Source: an uncultured Erysipelothrix sp.
GTDB lineage: Bacteria; Bacillota_I; Bacilli_A; Erysipelotrichales; Erysipelotrichaceae
Assembly: GCA_947631935.1 (NCBI GenBank)
Contig: CANRNG010000003.1
Coordinates: 1-55,893, forward strand
DNA length: 55,893 nucleotides
Direction: 5' to 3'
The notes under the pieces were generated by a model. That model had not been told where the DNA came from, made no database searches, and was given only the letters and a program-made list of their open reading frames with translations. The translations under genes were made by a program, and so were the position numbers. Below are positions 43,705 to 51,901 of the stretch, one piece after another (position 1 is the first letter of the stretch; every line of letters starts with the position of its first letter).

Positions 43705-43731
43705 TTAGCACTGTCAAGGGTTGAGTGCCAA
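43705..43731. promoter_or_regulatory. CIRCE element (HrcA operator)
   Basis: TTAGCACTG (43705-43713), nine bases, then GAGTGCCAA (43723-43731): this differs from the CIRCE consensus TTAGCACTC-N9-GAGTGCTAA at two positions. It implies HrcA control of hsp20. On the minus strand TTGGCA (43726-43731) and TAAATA (43702-43707), 18 bases apart, could be -35 and -10 boxes built into the operator arms. Confidence 0.85.
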
Positions 43732-43754
43732 AAAAAAGACAGAAGGCCTGTCTT
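43731..43754 (-). terminator. Terminator of the J-protein gene
   Basis: AAGACAG (43736-43742) and CTGTCTT (43748-43754) form a perfect 7-bp stem followed on the minus strand by TTTTTT. It abuts the CIRCE element, leaving no room for a separate hsp20 promoter. Confidence 0.88.
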
Positions 43755-44082
43755 AATTTAAGTTTAGTAGTATCATCATGAGTTGCATTAATCCCAAAAT
43801 AATGAGAATCATCACAACAGGTAGCCACACCGTGTTTGGTTTTGAGTAAGGGGGTCTTGGCTCAGAATACTCAGGCCTCACAACCACTTTTTTACCTTTT
43901 GGCTTTGCGTGATGGTGTTTCAGAAGTTCATTATAAGCTTGATTGATACGTTTCATCTTAGCATCATCTTGGTTGACGTCTGGGTGATATTTCTTAGCCA
44001 ATTTACGATAAGCAACTTTTATCTCTTTAATAGAATCGGTTTCTGAAACACCCAAGATATCGTAATAATCTTTCAAAATCAT
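43753..44082 (-). CDS. Membrane-anchored J-domain protein
   Basis: This 109-residue protein has a J-domain at residues 4-60 (DYYDILGV, then [13 protein letters not shown] with the HPD motif, and NQAYNELL). A short basic/proline linker follows, and a hydrophobic C-terminal helix (about 86-108) is likely a tail anchor. It lacks the G/F, zinc and substrate domains of full DnaJ, so it probably recruits DnaK to the membrane for one task. It overlaps the lipoprotein gene upstream by four bases (ATGA), hinting that its client may be linked to that operon. Confidence 0.88.
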   Translation of the reverse strand: MILKDYYDILGVSETDSIKEIKVAYRKLAKKYHPDVNQDDAKMKRINQAYNELLKHHHAKPKGKKVVVRPEYSEPRPPYSKPNTVWLPVVMILIILGLMQLMMILLNLN

Positions 44083-44663
44083 CCAAACAATCCCGCATCA
44101 TAAATTGTATAGTCAGCGCGATAAATAAATAGGTAGTAACCATCAATGATGATCCCTGTACTTTTCGGAACATCTGTACTATAGAGTGAGACATTGTTTC
44201 CAATAAAGGTTGCTAAAGGAACCCCTTGTTGGGAGCGAATGAGAATGATCTTTGATTTACCCGTGAAACTGTTGCGATAGGTGTTGAAGAATCGGTTCAC
44301 AAATGGAATCGCACGATCCATGTTTTCTAAATCAACCTTTTGTGCAAAGTCTTCAAAATAGTTCGTTAAGCCAACTTCATGGGCAATTAAAGTAGAACCA
44401 ACATGATGCATCTCATAACTACCAACGGTAATATTGAGTACCTGGGAATCAGATTCAGTATCAGAGTCAAACTTATCATCACGTTTGATGCTGACAGAAT
44501 TTCCCTCAATACGATCAATTAACTGACTTTGAACATCATAGGTTTGAACAACCATATCCAAACCCCGCCAACTTTGTTCAAACCCTTTAAAGAAGTAGCG
44601 AATGTCCTGACATCCACTTAAAACTAACATACTCACCAATATTATCATCAATTTCTTTTTCAT
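44079..44663 (-). CDS. Lipoprotein (DUF5052-like)
   Basis: This 194-residue protein has a lipoprotein signal peptide with lipobox LVLSGC (Cys18). The mature part has [23 protein letters not shown] and strands up to a C-terminal [14 protein letters not shown]. It resembles DUF5052 lipoproteins by memory; the function of that family is unknown. It is the middle gene of a three-gene operon (membrane protein, lipoprotein, J-protein) with 4-base overlaps on both sides. Confidence 0.65.
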   Translation of the reverse strand: MKKKLMIILVSMLVLSGCQDIRYFFKGFEQSWRGLDMVVQTYDVQSQLIDRIEGNSVSIKRDDKFDSDTESDSQVLNITVGSYEMHHVGSTLIAHEVGLTNYFEDFAQKVDLENMDRAIPFVNRFFNTYRNSFTGKSKIILIRSQQGVPLATFIGNNVSLYSTDVPKSTGIIIDGYYLFIYRADYTIYDAGLFG

Positions 44664-45025
44664 TTTTTCACATCCTTTTTAATACGATCTGCAACAATTA
44701 CAATATTTAATATTGAAAGCCCGAAAATAAGGACCAAAATAATTCTATAGGAAAGCAACCATCCACGCCACATCTTTAGTAAAATCAGGATACTCAAAGC
44801 AATCACCACTGAAAGCATCAATTCCTTTTTAAGGATTTCATTTTCCAAGTCCATCAATTGTGTGGGCCTGTATTTAATCATAAGAAATCCAAAGAGGAAT
44901 AAAGCCACAAATAATGGATAAAATACAATGAGATAGTAGTCCTCAGTTCTTGCGATGAGGGCCAAACCTAAAAGTAAGGTACAAATTACAAGTATGGGTG
45001 TGTAAAGTTTTATATTTTCTTTCAT
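44660..45025 (-). CDS. Hypothetical four-helix membrane protein
   Basis: This 121-residue protein has four hydrophobic segments (about 7-25, 30-50, 70-85 and 92-112), separated by short charged loops such as KYRPTQLMDLENEILKKEL. No family is recognised. It is the first gene of the operon with the lipoprotein and J-protein, joined by ATGA overlap. Confidence 0.7.
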   Translation of the reverse strand: MKENIKLYTPILVICTLLLGLALIARTEDYYLIVFYPLFVALFLFGFLMIKYRPTQLMDLENEILKKELMLSVVIALSILILLKMWRGWLLSYRIILVLIFGLSILNIVIVADRIKKDVKK

Positions 45026-45049
45026 TTATATATTTTACCACATCAAACA

Positions 45050-45075
45050 TAAAAAAACTCAGGAATACCTGAGTC
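45050..45075 (-). terminator. Terminator of the nitroreductase gene
   Basis: ACTCAGG (45057-45063) and CCTGAGT (45068-45074) form a perfect 7-bp stem with a 4-base loop, followed on the minus strand by TTTTTTT. Confidence 0.92.
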
Positions 45076-45080
45076 TTGAA

Positions 45081-45671
45081 TTATTTAAAGGATTTTACAC
45101 GTTCATTCACATTAATTTTTTCTTTCAATGAGATTTCACCATCAGATCCACCAAAGGGCATTTGTGCAACCAATTCCCAGTTACGATCAATCCCAAAGGT
45201 TTCATAAACAGCTTCGTCCACAACTGGATTATAGTGTTGTAGACTGGCACCCAAGCCACTCTCACTGAGCGCTGACCAAATCACGAGTTGTAACATCGCA
45301 TTTTCTTGGACTGCCCATGGATAAAAGTTATCTTTGTAAAGTTCAAATTGCGCTTCAAGCTTTTTAACTGTATCCATTTCAACAAAGAATAGGATGGTTC
45401 CCTGACCTTTAAATTTATTCAATTTATCGACAGTTTTTTCAAAACCTTCCTTGGGAGCCACTGCTTTGAGTGCATCACGGGTTAAATCCCAAAATTTGTC
45501 GGACTCCTTACCAAAGAGTACGGCGACGCGTTGGGATTGTGAGTTAAAGGATGAGGGCGTTAGTATAACAGCCTCTTTCACCAGTTCCAAAACCCCTTCA
45601 TCTGAGAGCTTGGAAACTTTACTTAATTCATAGGCTGAACTACGCTTTTTTAATGATTCAAATATTTTCAT
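45081..45671 (-). CDS. Nitroreductase-family protein (Frm2/Hbn1-like)
   Basis: This 196-residue flavoprotein has the start KKRSSAYELSKVSKLSDEG, the FMN-binding TPSSFNSQSQRVAVLFG, WAVQENAMLQLVIWSALSESGLGASLQHYNP and the end QMPFGG. These segments match the compact Hbn1/Frm2 branch of nitroreductases, which use NAD(P)H and FMN to reduce nitro compounds or quinones; yeast members affect fatty-acid signalling. It is a single-gene unit with promoter and terminator. Confidence 0.88.
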   Translation of the reverse strand: MKIFESLKKRSSAYELSKVSKLSDEGVLELVKEAVILTPSSFNSQSQRVAVLFGKESDKFWDLTRDALKAVAPKEGFEKTVDKLNKFKGQGTILFFVEMDTVKKLEAQFELYKDNFYPWAVQENAMLQLVIWSALSESGLGASLQHYNPVVDEAVYETFGIDRNWELVAQMPFGGSDGEISLKEKINVNERVKSFK

Positions 45672-45702
45672 GTTTACATTCCTTTCACTTTTAAGTAGCT
45701 GT

Positions 45703-45711
45703 ATTATAACA
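45703..45711 (-). promoter_or_regulatory. Extended -10 promoter of the nitroreductase gene
   Basis: The minus strand reads TGTTATAAT, a full extended -10, 32 bases before the start; no clear -35 is seen, as is common for extended -10 promoters. Confidence 0.6.
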
Positions 45712-45715
45712 CAGA

Positions 45716-46423
45716 CTACTTCCTCAACGCATATAAAATGATTCCAGAAGCAACGGCCACATTTAAGGATTCAAATTGAGAGGTCTCCACGAAAAGGGTT
45801 TGGTCAGCCCATCCCAGGGTAACCTCACTAACCCCACTTCCCTCTGATCCCATCACCACCGCAAGGTCTTCATTTATATTTACGTTTGTGAGAGTATGAG
45901 ATTTTTCATCCACATGGGTTGCATATATTTTTATATTCCAATTTTTTAAAGTCTCATAGAGTTCATTTAAGTCCATCGTTAAAACAGGAATGGAGAAAAG
46001 GGCACCTTGGGTTGCACGGATTGTTTTATCATTGAATAAATCTGCACAATCCGGCGACAAAACGACCATATCAAACCCAAAGCTATAGGCAGATCGAATC
46101 ATCGTACCCACATTGCCTGGATCTTGAACCCCATCACAAACTAAGATACGGGATACTTTTTGAAGGGTATAGACTGGTTTATTTATCAGCGCAAAAACAG
46201 ACGAACCGCTTTTGGTGGTGGATAGCTTTTGAGATACTTTTTCATCAATCTCAATATCAACATCCTCAAAACCCAGGGTCTTTTTTACAAGGCCCAAAGC
46301 TTTGGCTTCTTCAACCAAATGCGCACCTTCAATTAAAACCTCACCATATTCATCTCGATACTTTTTTTGATTTAATTTCGATAAATGTTTGATCAGTTCA
46401 TTTTGGGTTGATGTGATTTTCAT
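45716..46423 (-). CDS. SpoU/TrmH-family RNA 2'-O-methyltransferase
   Basis: This 235-residue protein has an N-terminal RNA-binding domain (residues 1-80, with STQNELIKHLSKLNQKKYRDE and VLIEGAHLVEEA) and the knotted SPOUT domain with motif 1 CDGVQDPGNVGTMIRSA, motif 2 VVMGSEGSGVSE and motif 3 ESLNVAVASGIILYAL. The methyl donor is S-adenosylmethionine. The exact rRNA target is unknown. It follows ileS by four bases and would share its T-box-controlled transcript. Confidence 0.92.
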   Translation of the reverse strand: MKITSTQNELIKHLSKLNQKKYRDEYGEVLIEGAHLVEEAKALGLVKKTLGFEDVDIEIDEKVSQKLSTTKSGSSVFALINKPVYTLQKVSRILVCDGVQDPGNVGTMIRSAYSFGFDMVVLSPDCADLFNDKTIRATQGALFSIPVLTMDLNELYETLKNWNIKIYATHVDEKSHTLTNVNINEDLAVVMGSEGSGVSEVTLGWADQTLFVETSQFESLNVAVASGIILYALRK

Positions 46424-46427
46424 CGTA

Positions 46428-49145
46428 TTAGCCCTTCATTACGTCATGACAACGATCACAAAGACCGTCTTCATGAGCATGATCCACAACATTCCAGCAC
46501 CGTGGACAAATAACACCGTCATTAAAGACAACATCCACTTCAAAACCTAAAACTTCAGGCAGTGTTTCTTCCACAAAACTGACTTTAGATACGATGAGCC
46601 ATTGGGCTAAGCGTGATCCTAAAAGCTGGTCGACTAAAGCTTTATCTTCACTATTTAGGTTAAGTCTTACATGTCCTTCCAATGATTTACCAATCACTTT
46701 GGCAGCCCGTTTTTCTTCAAGTGCTTTAAACACGGCATCTCTTAATTCAAATAAACGCGTAAAGCCTTTTACTTCTGCTTCGGATAATAAATCATCATAA
46801 ACAGCCGCAAAACGATCTAAGTGAACACTTTCATCTTCGGGTCTGAAGATGCTGTTAAATTCCTCAGTAGTATGAACCAAGATGGGTGCCATCAGTCTTG
46901 AATAAACCATCAAAGCTTCATAAAGCACGGTTTGGATTTCACGGCGTGAGACTGAATCTGATTTCTCAATGTAAAGGATGTCCTTGGTGTAATCTAAATA
47001 GTAGGCACTCATGAGGTTGGTAAGTGCGGTACTGACCGTCGTGGTTACACGTTGGAAATCATAGGCCGTATAGGCATCTTGGGCAATCTTATTGTGTTTG
47101 TTGACTTCATTTAAAACATAACGATTCAATGGGCTCATGGCTTCATGAGATACTTTATCACTTTCGTAATCAAAATCAGCCAAGTTACCATGCATAAATC
47201 TGAATGTATTTCTAATTTTACGGTAGTTTTCAGACACTTGTTTTAAAATATTTTCGGAGAAAGGTGCATCGGATTGATAATCGACTGAAGCAACCCAAAG
47301 TCTAAGGATATCTGCACCCAAAGTATCAAAGATTGCTTTAGGACTTAGCGCGTCCCCTTTTGACTTACTCATTTTTTCCTTACCATCTTCTTGCATCACA
47401 AATCCATGACTTAACACCGCTTTATAAGGTGCGTGGTCATACACGGCAGATGAGATGATGAGTGACGAGTTAAACCAACCACGGTATTGGTCACTACCCT
47501 CTAAGTAAAGATCGACTGGAAGGGGTGCATTTTGCCCTGCAGTATGGGATGATCCAGAATCAAACCAAACATCCATGATGTCCTTCTCTTTTTTAAACTG
47601 ACCATTGGGACTGCCTGGGTGGGTAAATCCTTCCGGTAATAAATCTTTGGCTTCTCTTTCAAACCAAACATTGGAACCATATGCTTCAATTAAAGACACA
47701 ATATGTTTAAAGACCGCTTCATCCACAATCGGTGTTTCATCTTCAGCATAGATAATTGGAATGGGCACACCCCAAGCACGTTGGCGGGAAATGGTCCAAT
47801 CGCCCCGATCCTTAATCATGTTATACATTCTACGTTGACCCCATGCTGGCATCCAAGATACCTCATTATCAATGATTTCTAAAACACGTTCTCTAACTTG
47901 GTCAATGGACGCAAACCATTGGGTGGTTGCACGGTAAATAATAGGTTTTTTCGTACGCCAGTCGTGGGCATAGGAGTGGGTAATCCAACCTTGTTTTAAA
48001 AGTGCTCCCACTTCATGGAGGGCAATTGAAACTTCTTTATTGGCTTTCTCAAAAAACATGCCTTCAAAAGGTCCTGTAACGGCTTTTAAATGGCCCTTAT
48101 CATCCACAGGTTCAATCGGTTGAATACCATACTTCTTACATACCTCAAAGTCATCTACCCCATGGTCAGGTGCCGTATGGACACATCCAGTTCCTGCTTC
48201 TTCAGTAACATGGTCCCCACAAAGAATGGGACTCAAACGATCATAGAGTGGATGTTGGGTGGTAATGCCTTCTAAATCAGATCCTTTAAATGTTTTTAAA
48301 ACAGTATGATCCTCAATTTCGAGAACCTTTAAAACATTTTCATAAAGGGATTTACCCAACACAAGATTTCCCTTATCTGTTTTAACCAAAACATAATCCA
48401 TCTCTGGATTAACTGAAATGGCTAAGTTAGCAGGAATGGTCCAAGGTGTGGTGGTCCAAATCACGAAATAGTCCGATTCACTTAAGATATCTTTACCATC
48501 CACAACTTTAAATCTAACATAGATTTCCGGGTCTTTTCTGTCTTTATATTCAATCTCAGCTTCTGCCAAGGCTGTTTCACTGGAAGGTGACCAGTGTACC
48601 GGGCGAAGTCCTTTATAAATCATGCCGCGCAATGCCATCTTCGCAAAAATTTCGACTTGTTTGGCTTCATAACTTTTATTTAAAGTAATGTAGGGATTTT
48701 TATAGTCAGCAACTGTTCCCAGTGCTTTAAAATCCGCAATTTGAATTTTAACTTGTTCACGTGCATAGGCTTCACAAAGTTTTCTAAATTCAGCTACCGA
48801 CATTGATTTACGATCAACCCCTTGTTTTTGAATTTCAACTTCAATGGGAAGTCCATGCGTATCCCAACCAGGAATATAGGGCGTCTTATAACCTGCCATA
48901 AATTTAGAACGCACAATAAAGTCTTTTAAAGACTTATTTAAAGCGTGTCCAATATGGATATTACCATTGGCATAGGGTGGGCCATCATGAAAAGCGAAAG
49001 TTTTAGCACCTTCACGTTTGGCTACCATCTTTTCATAAAGTTCCATTGTATCCCAATCTTTTTGGATGAGATGTTCTTTCTTATTCAAATTACCGCGCAT
49101 CTCAAAATCAGATTTTGGTAGATGCAGTGTGTCCTTATAGTCCAT
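46428..49145 (-). CDS. ileS: Isoleucyl-tRNA synthetase
   Basis: This class I synthetase has about 905 residues. It has the HIGH motif in PYANGNIHIGHALNKS (about residue 64), the editing domain with TTTPWTIPAN and the GTGCVHTAPDHG site, KMSKS in EKMSKSKGD (about 600), an anticodon-binding domain, and a C-terminal zinc ribbon with CPRCW and CDRC. I take the ATG at 49145, about ten bases after AAGGAG; the ATG at 49154 is only one or two bases from it. Expression is governed by the T-box at 49170-49365. Confidence 0.96.
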   Translation of the reverse strand: MDYKDTLHLPKSDFEMRGNLNKKEHLIQKDWDTMELYEKMVAKREGAKTFAFHDGPPYANGNIHIGHALNKSLKDFIVRSKFMAGYKTPYIPGWDTHGLPIEVEIQKQGVDRKSMSVAEFRKLCEAYAREQVKIQIADFKALGTVADYKNPYITLNKSYEAKQVEIFAKMALRGMIYKGLRPVHWSPSSETALAEAEIEYKDRKDPEIYVRFKVVDGKDILSESDYFVIWTTTPWTIPANLAISVNPEMDYVLVKTDKGNLVLGKSLYENVLKVLEIEDHTVLKTFKGSDLEGITTQHPLYDRLSPILCGDHVTEEAGTGCVHTAPDHGVDDFEVCKKYGIQPIEPVDDKGHLKAVTGPFEGMFFEKANKEVSIALHEVGALLKQGWITHSYAHDWRTKKPIIYRATTQWFASIDQVRERVLEIIDNEVSWMPAWGQRRMYNMIKDRGDWTISRQRAWGVPIPIIYAEDETPIVDEAVFKHIVSLIEAYGSNVWFEREAKDLLPEGFTHPGSPNGQFKKEKDIMDVWFDSGSSHTAGQNAPLPVDLYLEGSDQYRGWFNSSLIISSAVYDHAPYKAVLSHGFVMQEDGKEKMSKSKGDALSPKAIFDTLGADILRLWVASVDYQSDAPFSENILKQVSENYRKIRNTFRFMHGNLADFDYESDKVSHEAMSPLNRYVLNEVNKHNKIAQDAYTAYDFQRVTTTVSTALTNLMSAYYLDYTKDILYIEKSDSVSRREIQTVLYEALMVYSRLMAPILVHTTEEFNSIFRPEDESVHLDRFAAVYDDLLSEAEVKGFTRLFELRDAVFKALEEKRAAKVIGKSLEGHVRLNLNSEDKALVDQLLGSRLAQWLIVSKVSFVEETLPEVLGFEVDVVFNDGVICPRCWNVVDHAHEDGLCDRCHDVMKG

Positions 49146-49169
49146 GTATTTCATTCTCCTTTTTTTGTA

Positions 49170-49365
49170 TATAAAAGGCGCCCTAAAGAATAGGACGCCT
49201 GAAGCGTGGTACCACCTAAATTCATGGTTAAACTACCATGCACTCATATGAACCTTAACGCGATTCTAACGGTATTCTTACTACTATTTCAGAAAATACA
49301 AACTCCCACGTGATATCAAAATCTGTAAACTCCTCAGTTTCACCCTACCTGAGGTCTCTATAAGT
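49170..49365 (-). ncRNA. T-box leader (isoleucine) with terminator
   Basis: On the minus strand the conserved T-box core AGGTGGTACCACG (49206-49218) is followed by the terminator hairpin formed by AGGCGTCCT and AGGGCGCCTTTT (49174-49200). Upstream, stem I begins just after the divIVA-like stop. An ATC triplet (49312-49314) sits in the region expected for the specifier loop, fitting Ile tRNA with a GAU anticodon. Uncharged tRNA-Ile binding should favour the antiterminator and switch on ileS. Confidence 0.92.
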
Positions 49366-49366
49366 T

Positions 49367-49840
49367 TTACATGCGATCTGATGTGTCGTGTTCTTCGTTT
49401 AATAATTTTGAATTTGGTGCCCCTGGAAGATCTAAACCTTCTAGGATTGACTCCATTTTTTTGAGTTTAACACCCAATTTGCCTTTTAGCTCGTGGGACT
49501 CATTTGAAATTCTTGATATTTCAATCAAGACCTCTCTTGCACTGGATAAAGCCTCTCTTATAATAATATCCGCATTAACATGCGCCGTATTAATTATAGC
49601 ATTTGCGTCTTTCATTGCAAGTCGCGAAACTTCATCACTGGCACGTTCACGATTTCCCATTTCACGAAGCAGTAAATCATAACGTCTTTTAGAATGATCA
49701 AGTTCAGAAATTACGGTCTCAAGTTGTTTTTTGAGCACCTCATTTTTATTTATTAAGGATGCAATATCTGATTCTAATTTTTGGCGATTGGATTCACTAT
49801 CCAATAATTGTTGTTGGGTTTTACGTGTACGACTGAACAT
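49367..49840 (-). CDS. DivIVA-like coiled-coil protein
   Basis: This 157-residue, largely helical protein has heptads at about residues 8-70 (LESDIASLINKNEVLKKQLE) and a second helical part (ANAIINTAHVNADIIIREAL, about 85-115) of the kind found in the DivIVA C-terminal domain. The canonical N-terminal membrane-curvature domain of DivIVA (with LTPxDI and Phe/Arg residues) is not visible. Its position between sepF and ileS is the normal place of divIVA in Firmicutes, so a role in division or wall-site positioning is inferred. Confidence 0.7.
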   Translation of the reverse strand: MFSRTRKTQQQLLDSESNRQKLESDIASLINKNEVLKKQLETVISELDHSKRRYDLLLREMGNRERASDEVSRLAMKDANAIINTAHVNADIIIREALSSAREVLIEISRISNESHELKGKLGVKLKKMESILEGLDLPGAPNSKLLNEEHDTSDRM

Positions 49841-50259
49841 TACTCTTCAAAATCTTCAATACTCATACTGATAGTACCTTCAACCAAAATAGATTGAGGT
49901 GTACAAAGAATCACATCATGACCAATTTTTTGAATGGTTCCATCCAGTGCGAAAACCACGCCAGTAAGAAAATCAATGGTACGCTGGGCATAATCACGTT
50001 GTAAACGATGCAAGTTAACCACAGCCGCTTTTCTTTGTTTTAAATATCTACCGACATCTTCGGATTCTTCAAAACTTCTGGGTTCAAAAAGAACCATTTG
50101 TGTATCACTTGGAAAACTCATACGTCCACTCCCTTTTGTGCTCTCATACTCACTTACACGCTCAACTGGAATTTCTTGCAACTCATCTGGATCTAGTTCT
50201 AGATAATCGCCATCATCAATTGGATTCAGTATATTTTTTAATTTTTCTTTAAAACTCAT
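49840..50259 (-). CDS. sepF: Cell-division protein SepF
   Basis: This 139-residue protein starts with an amphipathic helix (MSFKEKLKNIL) that binds membrane, then an acidic linker, and the SepF domain (about 50-130): VLFEPRSFEESEDVGRYLKQ, AAVVNLHRL, RTIDFLTGVVFALDG and DVILCTP. It bundles FtsZ filaments and ties them to the membrane. The ATG at 50259 has GGAGG at the right distance; the frame extends four codons upstream. Its stop overlaps the divIVA-like start by one base. Confidence 0.94.
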   Translation of the reverse strand: MSFKEKLKNILNPIDDGDYLELDPDELQEIPVERVSEYESTKGSGRMSFPSDTQMVLFEPRSFEESEDVGRYLKQRKAAVVNLHRLQRDYAQRTIDFLTGVVFALDGTIQKIGHDVILCTPQSILVEGTISMSIEDFEE

Positions 50260-50284
50260 AATTGCCTCCATTTATTTCGTTATG

Positions 50285-50293
50285 ATTATACCA
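50285..50293 (-). promoter_or_regulatory. Extended -10 promoter of sepF
   Basis: The minus strand reads TGGTATAAT in the 43-base gap between hpf and sepF, 26 bases from the sepF start. No clear -35 is seen. Confidence 0.5.
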
Positions 50294-50314
50294 TAAACTC
50301 AAAGAATATGTTTA

Positions 50315-50848
50315 CTATTTTTCAACCTCAAGTAATCCATAGTTACCATCAAGGCGTTTATAGACTACCGCAATTTCATCAGTTTCATCATCGGTATAGA
50401 TGAAGAATGTATGACCCAAAAGCTCCATACTCAAGATTGCATCATTGAGATCCATTTTTTCAGCATGGACAGTTTTGGTTCTTACCAACTTAGATTCATC
50501 GTCCGGCGCATCCTTCTCAATCATATTTAAGAAAGTTTCAGTGAGACTATCCTTATTACGTTTGGATAATTTCGTTTTTTGTCGACGAATTTGTGTTTCG
50601 AGTTTGTCAACTGACAAATCCAAGGCAGCATAGAAATCTTGATGTTCTACTTCCGCTCTAAGGATTCCAAATTTTGTATGGATTGTAATTTCTACTTTGG
50701 CCATATTGGAATGTGTACTTACCACAACATTGGCACGGTACGAATCATCCAACTCAAAGTACTTATTCATAAATGATAATTTGTCTTCTACTCTTGCATG
50801 CATTGCATCTGTAATATCTAAGTTTTTACCATGAATATATATCAACAT
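50315..50848 (-). CDS. hpf: Ribosome hibernation-promoting factor, long form
   Basis: This 177-residue protein has the N-terminal HPF/YfiA domain (1-100, with MLIYIHGKNLDITDAMHARV and the basic IRRQKTKLSKR) and the C-terminal dimerisation domain (about 120-177, with KTVHAEKMDLNDAILSMELLGHTFFIY). Long HPF makes 100S ribosome dimers in stationary phase in Gram-positive bacteria. Length and motifs are normal. Confidence 0.95.
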   Translation of the reverse strand: MLIYIHGKNLDITDAMHARVEDKLSFMNKYFELDDSYRANVVVSTHSNMAKVEITIHTKFGILRAEVEHQDFYAALDLSVDKLETQIRRQKTKLSKRNKDSLTETFLNMIEKDAPDDESKLVRTKTVHAEKMDLNDAILSMELLGHTFFIYTDDETDEIAVVYKRLDGNYGLLEVEK

Positions 50849-50863
50849 AAATTATTCCTCCAT

Positions 50864-51847
50864 CTATCTGTTATTTTTTAAGTATATACTATCAAAATAC
50901 TTCATCTCAACGCCTTCTTGACGCCCTGTGTCATAGCGTTGGCCTTTAAGGTAAGCATCAAATTCACGCCGTTTACCTTCCAGCACTTCATTCAAGACAT
51001 CAATCCCTTCAATCCCCAATCCTATGGATTCATTATATAAATCCACAAAACTTTGGGTCGAAGTATCATTAATATCGGTTGGATTTGACCAAACTTCATG
51101 TTTTAAGTTCAATACATCATATTTGGCGTCAATTTTCGAACTTACCACATGGCTTGAAAATGCCCAAGGTTTATTAATCGCTTTTTCATAAGCCTTAATC
51201 AAAGGCAATTTCACAATATGAGGATCGTATAAATAGTTCAGGACAGCTTTAGAAGAGGCAATGGCTGACTCAATCACTTCCTGATTTTCAACGATACCAA
51301 AGACTTTTTGGAGAATCCTTTGGTAAAACGAGGCTATCACACGTCTTTCTTCCAAACTGACGTCCACAAATCTTTTGGCTTGTGTATCCGTAAGTTTGCG
51401 ACCCTTCACATACATCAACATCAATGCATCCAACATTGACTCGTATCGATAATGATCATAGCGTGTTTCACCCTTTAATTCACCTGAACGGTAGAACACA
51501 AAGGGATGCGCTAAAGTATCCAACGCCCAGTGTTGTAGATGCCCTGCAAGATATGAAATCAGTATTTCCTGTCTTGTTTCATCTTGAATTCTCAAAATAA
51601 ATTCAGCAGCTACATTGTAGAACGCATTGATCTTAGTCTCATGTATGATATGACCATAATCGGCAACTTTTTGGTTTAATTTTTGGTTTTGCCATGGGAA
51701 CACGTTGTAATAAAAAAGAATATCAGGCCCATTGCTTCCAAGCAGATATGCCTTAGGAAACTTATGTATTGCTGATTTCACTCGAGATTGCTCTAATTGA
51801 TTATATACATCGAGTGCCATTAACCCATGCGCCACTACATTTGGCAT
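50864..51847 (-). CDS. Zinc-dependent phospholipase C-like protein
   Basis: This protein has about 327 residues. It shows the helical Zn_dep_PLPC pattern: MPNVVAHGLMALDVY, LLGSNGPDILFYYNVFP (Asp), DYGHIIHETK (two His), SYLAGHLQHWALDTLAHPFVFY (His and Asp) and YDHYRYESMLDALML (Glu). These residues could bind zinc in the catalytic site. There is no signal peptide, unlike secreted phospholipases, so a cytoplasmic role is likely. GGAGG lies eight bases before the ATG at 51847; the GTG at 51856 overlaps it. Confidence 0.8.
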   Translation of the reverse strand: MPNVVAHGLMALDVYNQLEQSRVKSAIHKFPKAYLLGSNGPDILFYYNVFPWQNQKLNQKVADYGHIIHETKINAFYNVAAEFILRIQDETRQEILISYLAGHLQHWALDTLAHPFVFYRSGELKGETRYDHYRYESMLDALMLMYVKGRKLTDTQAKRFVDVSLEERRVIASFYQRILQKVFGIVENQEVIESAIASSKAVLNYLYDPHIVKLPLIKAYEKAINKPWAFSSHVVSSKIDAKYDVLNLKHEVWSNPTDINDTSTQSFVDLYNESIGLGIEGIDVLNEVLEGKRREFDAYLKGQRYDTGRQEGVEMKYFDSIYLKNNR

Positions 51848-51901
51848 GATGGCCACCTCCCTTGATATTTATATTGTAACAATTTCTTAAGAACATTTCA
51901 T

